From positions 1 to 22,477 of IMG/VR virus record IMGVR_UViG_3300031707_000197: DNA of 22,477 nt. One strand, written 5' to 3'. The notes beneath the pieces were generated by a model. The model saw only the letters and a list, made by a program, of their open reading frames with translations, had not been told where the DNA came from and ran no database searches. The position numbers and the translations under genes are program-made. Positions 16,901 through 22,477 of this stretch are shown here, piece after piece. This DNA is from a virus. The first letter of the stretch is position 1. Every line of letters starts with the position of its first letter.

Positions 16901-18689
16901 GTTGACTGCTGTATCATCTACAGTTGGACTTATCGTTGGTCAATATGTTACTGGAGTAGGTATTCCTACGGGGACTCAAATTACTAATATAGGCACCAGT
17001 ACTGTAACTATGTCCAATGTGGCCACTACAGCAGGAACAGGTATTACTGTATCGGTACCTAATACTGTTCAAGTTTGTCCTACTCCTATTATTAAATGGA
17101 ATTTAACTCATGCAGCAAAATCTAATATATCTTCAATGTCTAGAATAGCCAACGTAGTCACAGTAGTTTGTGATGGCCCACATATGTTAAATACTGGTGA
17201 CAGTGCAGATATTGCAGACAGCAATAATTTAGTAGATAGTAGTTATGGACCAATTACGTCAACATCTACAAATCAATTCACGTTTGCATCAGTTGGAGCC
17301 AACTTCGCAGAGACAAACGTAGGTTCAACTTCTATTAAAACTGGACTTGTCCCTACACGATATAGATTAGAAAAACTTGGTTTTAACAGTTTGATTCGCA
17401 TATCTAGAACAGATGGTGAATCGCCGCGTTTTACGGATTGCGGTGTAGCACTAGATGATTATGTAGTCATTGGTGGCTCAACCTTTAAATCAAACAATAA
17501 CGGACGTTTTAGAGTTCTTGCTGTAGATAACTCATCGATGATATTAATTAATGAATCTGGCTCAGATGAGCTAAATACTACTGTTCCGTTTAATAATAAA
17601 AGTTTGTACGCTACTTGGACTGCAAATACAAATGTAGTTACAGGTGTTGCGGGAACATTTAAGTATTTGAATATAGGCGACTGGGTTAAGAAACCCGAAG
17701 ATCCTGATTCACTTTACAGACAAGTTCTAAGCTTTTCTCCTGGTACACCTAGCACAGCAACATCTATAATTTTAGGTGGCAATTACGGCGGATCAAGTGC
17801 TATTGCACCTGGTGTTAGCTATGACATGTTAAATGATTACGACAAGGGCGTTATTCTTCAAGGTATAGACGATATCATTATATATGAAGGTGATGCAGCT
17901 GCTACAGGTGACTCACTTTTTGTTCAAAATATAGTCAACACAAATTGGTTTAGCGTAAATAATATTGGTAATTTTGAGGTCAATGAAGTAGGTACAAATA
18001 TAGCTACTTATAAACCTTTTATTCGAATCTCTAATTCTGCAGGTATAGCTGAGTCAAGTAGATTAATGTCTGTTGATACTGCTGGTTTCTATTTAATAGA
18101 GGGACTAGCTAATAAATTCTCGTCTATTCGTAAAATTACACATGCAATATTAGATGATCTAAATGACGAACGACGCTCAATATATTTAACTCCAAGCAAT
18201 AGATCTTATAAGTTTAGCGATGTAAATGCAACAAGTATTACTAATTTAGGTAAACTTGGATATAATACCAATGTCACTACTGGAATAGATGGGTACCTAT
18301 ACTATACTGGACTCTTACGAAGAGTTCAACGTATAGTTGATGGTTATGAACCAGATGCAGATAACTTTCCAGGACGCAGAGCAGTTGGTGGAGCAATAGA
18401 AACATTACCACCTCTTAATAGAAGAATAATGGTTACTATTGACGTAACGACAGATGAAGGTGTAAACTTAGGTGACATTTCTAATAACATTAAGTCAACG
18501 ATAATTAATTATATCGGGACATTGGGTGTTGGTGAAGATGTAATCCTATCTGAGATGATTGCGGCCGTAATGCAGATTAAAGGCGTTGCTGCTGTTACTT
18601 TTACTAACCCAGTTCCTAGTACAGAGCGAATTACTATAACTAGCAATGAGAAAGCGACAATAACACCTAATGATATTGGGATTGCATAA
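10968..18689 (+). CDS. Giant baseplate J/gp6-like wedge protein with about 2100-residue modular insertion
   Basis: This 2573-residue protein starts at ATG 10968 behind AAGGCGG (10958-10964). The N-terminal end matches baseplate J proteins: helical DLNAGSVLLTLLEAAAS (28-44), DAKAGDFGLSRRTAIKASG (70-88), GSLGNAGINTITNF (about 231) and GRDIETDTELRNRLKSYS (263-280), followed by a TAPSIISAVIGV segment. The C-terminal end (about 2478-2573) has RRIMVTIDVTTDEGVNLGDI and EDVILSEMIAAVMQIKGVAA, the usual closing domain of the family. Family members are commonly 300-700 residues. Here about 2100 residues of short beta-type modules lie between, including a 106-residue tandem repeat (1234-1445), fibre-type modules (1824-2034) and several copies of motifs also present in the next protein. 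The ends should dimerise in the wedge ring that drives contraction. The insert probably projects outward, perhaps as a decoration or receptor-contacting arm (inference). Confidence 0.8.
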   Translation: MAIQIKSFNQILGDMIRKIIAETALNDLNAGSVLLTLLEAAASNDFENNTAILNVLELLNIDAIKNNDLDAKAGDFGLSRRTAIKASGLVDIYNTNITKRSTGLYVIKPAPIAGQTKIYVNNTTGWSLTGSLYIGRGTQSFEGPITYTSIVVFPTYSEITLGSALQKDHLISDSVIDSQGQPDILINAGTNVNIPANNQNPEINYITLRDAIIPSGEDKVSGVSVIAIVAGSLGNAGINTITNFDVPPFSGAGVSNTSAFSSGRDIETDTELRNRLKSYSITLARGTAPSIISAVIGVSDPDDSNQVASAVITEPIKVGDPSILYIDDGSGFQPSFAGQSVDKLLNNAVGSEEFLQLANYPLPRPQVINVDEGPFTIIEGSFLRVSVDGQEETIYFDSTQFLNISAATLSEIIIVINTNSTLFKARFANNSTGILLYPVEHDAEIIQVAPLRSTDDPTLYANTLLKFPTDEFSYISLYKNSELLREKAIGAELETASFAQWNITSVGNIIIAVDNTPTQDRNFALSDFPGAVSFASLSLQDWVDTFNSKFAGLTAEATPSQTMIIRSNKIGAESSIVVSGGTLLNKWFPNLPLESQGQTAQFELNRQTGNLRILADIVAGDSISAGIEDAKGFAVSAATTSGNYNLSSDGVGRPAEMVIVVDSTYCNKKAIPLLIGSNISILASGSTMTITSDSADSFAALKPGDFIYLVKRTAGWISAANSGLFKIKAKGNHTAAGIDTYVVVDNDGAVTEGGIPIADSLDIKAFETDGFPQIWRGSYLANPPAEPITGVLNSLNEDVAGVLATIFRSNSIKITSTSENSGSLAIPISIGNASVFFTETDTAQLGNPSHIATRVSDKTLVSLFKATSPTATNVFLDRHIYADVKGALSSNAVPDVSPFAGTYSETVQSTGVLTPANVDFDDYLSFTRGNNRNQFRTIKAKIAVDQVGTQQSTARTELDHIALNEFELVRPVSISSEDSIVVVMDKDATINTVDVRMSRTGIVNSGSNPGAFVPTTTEFSANDQDNEPGIDFNNTNVWGTIVNGTDFSDYAVWLRARNWYSTGGVAGSGGKMLVRSAQYGPNGEKIRFNIEYPTSSDQAGTTTFINTPSYSLYSYYFGSGPARATTIGAGDTIAVKGPYPDTATNFPNGAVSAGDYFDYTFSAGTLATVSVGDVLSITDGSGVSASNSGQFSVTNKSGLTVRVFNPSASITTPGAAEVTTVTTVADIIGTPTSFTINTVADIAGSLHQTYFIVYDTQGSVAVWYDIDNVGAVAPPHGANRAIKVATVVTGDSANDVATKTGQAIALDNAFSVGVITNQITITNLINGALASASAGTSGFTPATITGTADNSLDGKYFILHDAVGSVAVWYDVGNDGTSEPFHGADRSIRVSGVNYGDSATTVAAATVADVNPDLSFIASNLGNVITITNVFNGNSAAATANTSGFGVSSVNGSLPADELIANANNVVIFPLTETDVATIAATVNAGQIVKLVAVGSSALTIEKATREDIYVYGGNSTALGYGHNPTVAADRNHVKLYDSVNWVKSFQNSNPNFTLKTTFTLNLVAPSVYALDTAPNDDTASLGEQFKLIPVSVKNIHHHLTQKALSQLPIISNVRISQDRKNVQITSKSLGSDGSIEVIGGNANKAQAYLVSESEVSSDINGNFLLVKTPAFPDTFNAGDLISIQNDAGVKRFSRLINTDKITVTNPSSGIIEYNYNPKAIGVLSTTAFTITDVSGSYGRPAGYVWRWTHGGGGVTLAQVRAGDQVFAFGPSLSYDQGNKVRVAGDGQVAGLPIIFVNDASNYMDVLNPYGKTMPVVFTVASANATAGATYTHGGLTFTVLSTIAPGVSLTMSGPVPTSPSGTLTKTSGAGDATITFTSYTASTIGVGLTFTANTNFGTFLPANITLPSTITFANTFTANQQVSFSSTGTLPSGLQAGIIYYVVNPTGANFQVSNTPSGAAINLITIGSGTHTVVSAMLTAVSSTVGLIVGQYVTGVGIPTGTQITNIGTSTVTMSNVATTAGTGITVSVPNTVQVCPTPIIKWNLTHAAKSNISSMSRIANVVTVVCDGPHMLNTGDSADIADSNNLVDSSYGPITSTSTNQFTFASVGANFAETNVGSTSIKTGLVPTRYRLEKLGFNSLIRISRTDGESPRFTDCGVALDDYVVIGGSTFKSNNNGRFRVLAVDNSSMILINESGSDELNTTVPFNNKSLYATWTANTNVVTGVAGTFKYLNIGDWVKKPEDPDSLYRQVLSFSPGTPSTATSIILGGNYGGSSAIAPGVSYDMLNDYDKGVILQGIDDIIIYEGDAAATGDSLFVQNIVNTNWFSVNNIGNFEVNEVGTNIATYKPFIRISNSAGIAESSRLMSVDTAGFYLIEGLANKFSSIRKITHAILDDLNDERRSIYLTPSNRSYKFSDVNATSITNLGKLGYNTNVTTGIDGYLYYTGLLRRVQRIVDGYEPDADNFPGRRAVGGAIETLPPLNRRIMVTIDVTTDEGVNLGDISNNIKSTIINYIGTLGVGEDVILSEMIAAVMQIKGVAAVTFTNPVPSTERITITSNEKATITPNDIGIA
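14667..14984 (+). repeat. Tandem repeat unit 1 (106 residues) in the gpJ-like gene
   Basis: Residues 1234-1339. The core reads YFIVYDTQGSVAVWYDIDN, then PPHGANRAIKV, TITNLINGA and the end TSGF. A 21-base stretch at 14742-14762 (encoding SVAVWYD) is identical to 15060-15080 in unit 2, exactly 318 bases (106 codons) later. Domains with a 'GSVAVWY' core and 'HGA.R.I.V' recur in phage tail and fibre proteins from my knowledge of such sequences; their function is unclear. Confidence 0.85.
14985..15302 (+). repeat. Tandem repeat unit 2 (106 residues) in the gpJ-like gene
   Basis: Residues 1340-1445. The core reads YFILHDAVGSVAVWYDVGN, then PFHGADRSIRV, TITNVFNGN and the end TSGF, aligning with unit 1 without net length change at the conserved landmarks. 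Outside the identical 21-base stretch the copies have diverged considerably, so the duplication is not very recent, or that stretch is under selection or conversion. Confidence 0.85.
16437..17068 (+). repeat. Run of fibre-type short modules inside the gpJ-like gene
   Basis: Residues about 1824-2034 contain three modules of the kind common in phage fibres and baseplate appendages: GATYTHGGLTFTVL...SGTLTKTSGAGDATITF, then TLPSGLQAGIIYYVV...GSGTHTV, and then SSTVGLIVGQYVTGVGIPTG with STVTMSNVATTAG. The last resembles a module in the next gene (SVVGLAIGQQVIMDGVPP, about 20023-20076), so related modules sit in both proteins. Confidence 0.6.
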
Positions 18690-18693
18690 TTGA

Positions 18694-21015
18694 ATGGCAA
18701 ACAATAAGGGAAAAGTTGATCAACTACACGACTTGCTTCCTAAGCACTTAAATAGTAAAACCAATACCAATTGGAAAGCTATTGTAGAGGCATTAGGTGA
18801 AGCAGATCAAGGTACGGCAGATTTAGTTGCTGAAGTACGTAAGCAGTTCTTTATTAAGACTGCCTCTAGACCTTATCTTGACAGATTAGCAGCAAATAGT
18901 AAGATTTCTCGTCCACGTCTAGTTGGCATGGATGATCCATCTTTTAGACAGTACATCCCAGTTCTCTCTTATCAACCGAAACAAGTTAAATTAATTATAG
19001 ATCAATTGCTAGATGTATTCTTCTTTAAAGAATCAACGACGGCATTTCTTACTTCACAGAATTTTGAGTCATTTGATTTGAGTGACGGCTGGGAATTAGA
19101 GATGATCATTGATGAGCAAAATAGTGAACGTATTGTTTTTAAGACAGATGACTTCACAAACATAAATGCTGCTTCAGCCGATGAAGTTGTGGCCGCTATA
19201 AATCGTCAATCTAAATATAGCTATGCAACACCATATTACGACAGTATCACTAAGAATACTTATATTAAGATTTTTACTAATACTGTTGGCTCTAAGGGTT
19301 CTTTAAGAATCTTGGGTGGAAGGGCAAATATTGCTATTAGATTGAATGGCTTTATTGATCTTGCTGGCAATGGTGCAAATACTCAATGGACTGTCACTAA
19401 AGTTGGTGATCAAGTTACTTTTCAATATACTGCAGGAGCAAATCCTGGGATAAATGTTTTACAAGAAGATGATTTGATTATAGTTGATCTTGCTGGCAAT
19501 GAAGGCTGGTTCTCTATATCTAATGTCGATCTTGTCAATGGCAGTATAACTTTTACAAACTTATTTGGTACAGCAGGTGTATTTACACAAACAAGTGCTG
19601 AGCAGGTTAAATTTCTTACACCTAATAAATATGTTGCTTACCTAAATCCTAGACGTGCAATGACTTGGGAGACGTCACCGGGTGAGATCACTGTAGAGAT
19701 GCCGACATCTCCACCTGTAGTTAAAAGATCACTTAAGGGGTCAATACATCTAAACGGTGCATTCAGTCAAATGTCTAATAGAGATAGCAATACAGCACTA
19801 ACCCTAGTTGACGCATATCAATTTCCAGAGTCTGGCACATTCTTTTTAGAACGAGTCGATGAGAGATTGACAAGAATGTTGACTATCTCTGAGAACGTTA
19901 TAGTTTCTAAAAAAACTAATAGTAGATTAAACTATGAAACAGATAGGTATGAGTATGCGAGTAGAGTTGCTCTTGCCACTACGGGCGATATAACCGATGG
20001 TGTAGCGCAAATTGTAAATTTAGCTTCTGTAGTTGGTTTAGCTATAGGTCAACAAGTCATAATGGACGGTGTTCCACCGTATGCAAGAGTTACTAGCATA
20101 GCTGGTCCTATTGCAAACATATCTCATCCTGCAACTGCTACAGCGGTAGCTCAGTCTGTTAAATTTTTAGGTAATCAGCTTACAGGGATTACGCCAAATT
20201 TACCAGCATTAGCTAGTTTAAATGAATTTACACTTCTTTCGCTTTCTAGAACTGCAAATGTTGTTACAGGGACTACTGTAGCACCGCATGGCTATGTTGT
20301 AGGAGAATCAATTATAATTTCAAATACAAGTGGTGGACCTGGTTTCTTTAATGGAGCCTTCACTGTAGCGAGTGCTAGTGGTTCGACTTTCACATATAAT
20401 CAAGTTGGTGGCAATGGTGCAGCAACTACATTAGGTGAATCGCGTATCGAGCGAGATGGATTATCTAATGACGGTTCAAAGGTAATCGCGACAGATGCGG
20501 TAGTTAAGGACATAAGTCGTATAACTGGTTCTTATATCTGGGATCAAGCTGCTGCTTTTGTTTTATCATCTAATACAGCTGAAGTGAATGATGCAATACA
20601 GGCTGGAAAAATCATTAGGTTGCTAAATACAACAGCAAATGATATATCGCCAGATGGTGGATTCATAATATTTGACTATGGAAGAGAGAATCAAGAGGGG
20701 CCAGTTAGGTATTTATATAAGCCTACAAATAACACTATTGCCATAGATCCCTCATATACGTTCAAACATAGTCATCCTGCTGGTTCACCTATAGTGGCTA
20801 TCAATAGAAAGGGGCCTCATCAGATGAGTGGTCGTGCCTCTGAGTATCCTGCTTATATCACTGATCCATCAGAAGCTAGATTTATATTACAAGAACTCAT
20901 TAAGTCTGTTAAAAGTGCTGGTATATTCGTAAATTTTTTGGTTAGGTATCCAGAGCAATTGTATGCAACATTGGATGTTTATCAAAGTGGAGTCGATCCA
21001 GATGATATTGCTTAA
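18694..21015 (+). CDS. Baseplate wedge/fibre-connector protein (gpI or gp7 position), modular
   Basis: This 773-residue protein starts at ATG 18694, four bases after the gpJ-like stop, with no strong SD, so it may depend on coupling. Residues 1-110 (NWKAIVEALGEADQGTADLV, RPYLDRLAANSKISRPRL, MDDPSFRQYIPVLS) resemble the helical start of tail protein I-type wedge proteins, which follow gpJ in P2-like tails. The middle is modular: residues 157-215 (SADEVVAAINRQ...SLRILGGRANI), 255-290 (EDDLIIVDLAGNEGWFSIS), 440-480 (SVVGLAIGQQVIMDGVPP) and 513-560 (LSLSRTANVVTG...HGY), each with a relative in the gpJ-like protein. The C-terminal end (about 700-773: SEYPAYITDPSEARFILQEL, VNFLVRYPEQLYATLDVYQ) looks complete. 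It probably links wedge to fibres. Confidence 0.65.
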   Translation: MANNKGKVDQLHDLLPKHLNSKTNTNWKAIVEALGEADQGTADLVAEVRKQFFIKTASRPYLDRLAANSKISRPRLVGMDDPSFRQYIPVLSYQPKQVKLIIDQLLDVFFFKESTTAFLTSQNFESFDLSDGWELEMIIDEQNSERIVFKTDDFTNINAASADEVVAAINRQSKYSYATPYYDSITKNTYIKIFTNTVGSKGSLRILGGRANIAIRLNGFIDLAGNGANTQWTVTKVGDQVTFQYTAGANPGINVLQEDDLIIVDLAGNEGWFSISNVDLVNGSITFTNLFGTAGVFTQTSAEQVKFLTPNKYVAYLNPRRAMTWETSPGEITVEMPTSPPVVKRSLKGSIHLNGAFSQMSNRDSNTALTLVDAYQFPESGTFFLERVDERLTRMLTISENVIVSKKTNSRLNYETDRYEYASRVALATTGDITDGVAQIVNLASVVGLAIGQQVIMDGVPPYARVTSIAGPIANISHPATATAVAQSVKFLGNQLTGITPNLPALASLNEFTLLSLSRTANVVTGTTVAPHGYVVGESIIISNTSGGPGFFNGAFTVASASGSTFTYNQVGGNGAATTLGESRIERDGLSNDGSKVIATDAVVKDISRITGSYIWDQAAAFVLSSNTAEVNDAIQAGKIIRLLNTTANDISPDGGFIIFDYGRENQEGPVRYLYKPTNNTIAIDPSYTFKHSHPAGSPIVAINRKGPHQMSGRASEYPAYITDPSEARFILQELIKSVKSAGIFVNFLVRYPEQLYATLDVYQSGVDPDDIA

Positions 21016-21580
21016 TGATTTTATAACTCACATTAATAAAAGAAAATCACCCAGATACCTTGGAGAAATTAACAAAGAAATTCGATATGCATGTTATTGT
21101 GAAAAATGTAACAGTTTTAGGGGCTATATAAAACTTAGTCATTATAAAAAGAAAAGCAAACTATGTAAGAAATGTTATTGCAATACGGATAATTTTATAG
21201 AAAAACAAAGAAAAAACACTAAAAATTATTTTATTAAAAATCCATATAAAGTGGATCCAATAAAAGCTCTTAAACGAAGAATATCTGTTAATTTAAGAAA
21301 TAGATTAAATAGAGCAATAAAAGGTAACTATAGGACTGGTTCTGCTGTAAGAGATCTCGGCTGTTCAATTAATGGTGTTAAATCTCACTTAGAATCATTA
21401 TTTCAACCAGGTATGACTTGGGAGAACTATGGTTGCAAGGGGTGGCATATAGACCATATTACCCCTTTAAATGCCTTTGATCTTTGTGATTTACAGCAAG
21501 TTAAGAAAGCTTGTCATTATATGAATTTGCAGCCATTGTGGGCTAAAGATAACATATCAAAAAGTGATAGAGCTAATTAA
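21002..21580 (+). CDS. Free-standing HNH endonuclease with zinc ribbon
   Basis: I chose ATG 21002 (192 residues), with GGAG (20989-20992) nine bases upstream. It overlaps the end of the previous gene by 14 bases in another frame. An earlier in-frame ATG at 20963 would add 13 unconvincing residues. Residues 33-36 and 55-58 are paired CxxC motifs (CEKC, CKKC), a likely zinc ribbon. A basic helical segment (90-115) and a possible DNA-contact region (RDLGCSINGVKSHLESLF) follow. The HNH core is GWHIDHITPL (His149, Asp151, His152) with NLQPLW (Asn175) and DNISKSD (Asn184), matching intact phage HNH nucleases. DNA cleavage near this locus and self-spread by homing is the usual behaviour of such genes. 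The gene is more AT-rich and more Lys/Asn-rich than the structural genes around it, suggesting separate origin. It has no promoter of its own that I can see. Confidence 0.85.
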   Translation: MILLNDFITHINKRKSPRYLGEINKEIRYACYCEKCNSFRGYIKLSHYKKKSKLCKKCYCNTDNFIEKQRKNTKNYFIKNPYKVDPIKALKRRISVNLRNRLNRAIKGNYRTGSAVRDLGCSINGVKSHLESLFQPGMTWENYGCKGWHIDHITPLNAFDLCDLQQVKKACHYMNLQPLWAKDNISKSDRAN

Positions 21581-21592
21581 GAGTTTGCATAG

Positions 21593-21598
21593 TATAAT
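21593..21598 (+). promoter_or_regulatory. Candidate -10-only late promoter before the fibre-type gene
   Basis: An exact TATAAT lies in the 36-base gap between the HNH gene and ATG 21617. The predicted start is near 21605, and AGGAG (21606-21610) supplies the ribosome binding site in a leader of about 12 bases. No -35 hexamer lies at standard spacing. The promoter would let the fibre-type gene be expressed independently of the HNH gene inserted upstream. Confidence 0.5.
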
Positions 21599-21616
21599 TG
21601 ATTGTAGGAGAATTGA

Positions 21617-22477
21617 ATGGCTGTTTTAGGTAGAGTGCTCATAAGTTCATCAGAGCGTCTAGATTTACCGGACTTATTATCTGTAGATAGTTATGCTGCA
21701 GGTGATTGGAAATATTTTTTAAAGGGCCTTGTTGGCGATTCTAAACCTTATATTTTAAAAGGTTTCGACGTCATTGATCCACTTAATGCTATAGGTACAC
21801 AAAGTTGCTCTATTAGAGTTGCTGACTCTATGGTATTCTATCCAGAATCTAGTTCCGGTGGTTTCTATCACGGTCTAGCAGAGGGTCATGTACAAGCTGC
21901 TCCCTTAGTTCCTGAACTTCGTAAAAATGCAGTAAACTATGTTTACTTGACATTCAGTACTTTTAATTCTTCTGTTGATACACGAGCCTTCTGGGATCCA
22001 GATAAGGATGGTGGTAATGGTGGTGAGTTTACACAAGATGTTAATACTGAATCAGTATTAAAAGTCGATGTAAACGTATCTGTTGGATCATTTCCTGCTA
22101 ATACTATTCCAATAGCTCTAGTAACTGTTGGTCCTGTAACAATCACAGCTATCGAAGATGCACGAGACATGATGTTCCGTTTAGGTTCTGGTGGAATTAA
22201 TCCAGATCCTTTTAATGGATATGCATGGCGATCTTTACCAGGTGCAGGCTTTACAAGAACAGAACCGCCAACACAGATGTTAGCTGGTGGAACAAATCCA
22301 TTCCAAGGTGCAGATAAGAATATCCTTTCACTAAAAGAGTGGATGGATGCAGTGATGATGAAGCTGCGCGAACTTGGTGGCACCTCATACTGGTATGAAG
22401 ATGCATCCACATTTAGCTTAATATCTAGCTTTATTGACTCTAATGCAACAGCATTTAGATCTAAAGGTAAGTGGTCG
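21617..22477 (+). CDS. Fibre or peripheral virion protein, N-terminal part (runs off window)
   Basis: ATG 21617, behind AGGAG (21606-21610), opens a frame with no stop to the window end: 287 codons, so the C-terminus is missing. Residues 1-115 form an N-terminal domain with VLISSSERLDLPDLLSVDSY, a GDWKYFLKGLVGD segment, LKGFDVIDPLNAIGTQSCSI and FYPESSSGGFYHGLAEG. Residues about 115-200 look beta-rich (VNYVYLTFSTFNSS; VLKVDVNVSVGSFPANTIPI). Residues 200-275 include a Gly/Pro-rich stretch and LSLKEWMDAVMMKLREL followed by GGTSYWYEDAST. Position after the gpI/gp7-type gene is where fibre or fibre-adaptor genes lie, and an N-terminal attachment domain followed by longer modular sequence is expected for a fibre. 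I do not recognise a specific family. It could equally be a large baseplate-periphery protein. Confidence 0.6.
   Translation, partial: MAVLGRVLISSSERLDLPDLLSVDSYAAGDWKYFLKGLVGDSKPYILKGFDVIDPLNAIGTQSCSIRVADSMVFYPESSSGGFYHGLAEGHVQAAPLVPELRKNAVNYVYLTFSTFNSSVDTRAFWDPDKDGGNGGEFTQDVNTESVLKVDVNVSVGSFPANTIPIALVTVGPVTITAIEDARDMMFRLGSGGINPDPFNGYAWRSLPGAGFTRTEPPTQMLAGGTNPFQGADKNILSLKEWMDAVMMKLRELGGTSYWYEDASTFSLISSFIDSNATAFRSKGKWS

Noticed and set aside
20963-21001. Upstream ATG of the HNH gene
   Set aside because: The extra 13 residues come from an alternative frame of the conserved end of the previous gene; ATG 21002 has GGAG at a good distance.
20963-21616. HNH gene as part of a group I intron or intein
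   Set aside because: The preceding protein ends naturally at 21015 and the next gene has its own start; I see no split exon or intein splice residues on either side.
21943-22410. 155-codon open frame on the - strand near the right edge
   Set aside because: The + strand frame from 21617 is open throughout, has a good SD and coherent protein sequence; the - strand reading is antisense to it.
1-22477. tRNA genes, CRISPR arrays, rho-independent terminators, defence or anti-defence genes
   Set aside because: Gaps total only about 150 bases and contain no GC-rich hairpin followed by a T-run, no cloverleaf and no spaced repeats; all long frames fit a tail module plus the HNH gene.

Overview
The window is a stretch of a tailed-phage genome, AT-rich (GC in the mid-thirties by eye, not computed), with every recognisable gene on the + strand and packed end to end. 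Gene order and protein content match the tail and baseplate module of a contractile-tailed (myovirus-type) phage. The host cannot be inferred: there is no tRNA, host-like metabolic gene or integrase.

Layout. Positions 1-1083 hold two tail-tube-type proteins, the first cut by the window edge. Positions 1130-1959 hold the two overlapping, out-of-frame tail assembly chaperone frames that usually precede a tape measure gene, probably joined by a -1 ribosomal frameshift. Positions 1962-4811 encode the tape measure protein. Positions 4814-8334 encode a large baseplate hub protein carrying an Ala-rich insertion, then a central spike protein with an OB fold. Positions 8359-10937 encode a hub-associated protein and a protein joining a LysM-like segment to a gp25/gpW-like domain. 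Positions 10968-18689 encode a giant (2573 aa) baseplate J/gp6-like wedge protein whose two conserved ends are split by about 2100 residues of short beta-type modules. Positions 18694-21015 encode the next wedge or fibre-connector protein (gpI/gp7 position), which reuses several of those modules. Positions 21002-21580 encode a free-standing HNH endonuclease. From 21617 to the window edge runs the start of a fibre or other peripheral virion protein.

How it works together. Tube, chaperones and tape measure set tail length. Hub, spike and the LysM/gp25 protein build the central baseplate. The gpJ-like and gpI-like proteins build the wedges and link to fibres. Nearly all junctions are a few bases or a TAATG overlap. 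The only gaps longer than 20 bases (before 1130, 8359, 10968 and 21617) each contain an exact TATAAT with no convincing -35 box, so the module probably has four -10-only late-type promoters, one per structural sub-assembly.

I found no evidence of a defence system, CRISPR array, RNA gene or wholly new multi-gene system. The most unusual points are the enlarged modular gpJ-like protein sharing modules with its neighbour, the duplicated Ala-rich insertion inside the hub, the LysM-gp25 fusion, a frameshift site lacking a standard slippery heptamer, and the TATAAT promoter set.
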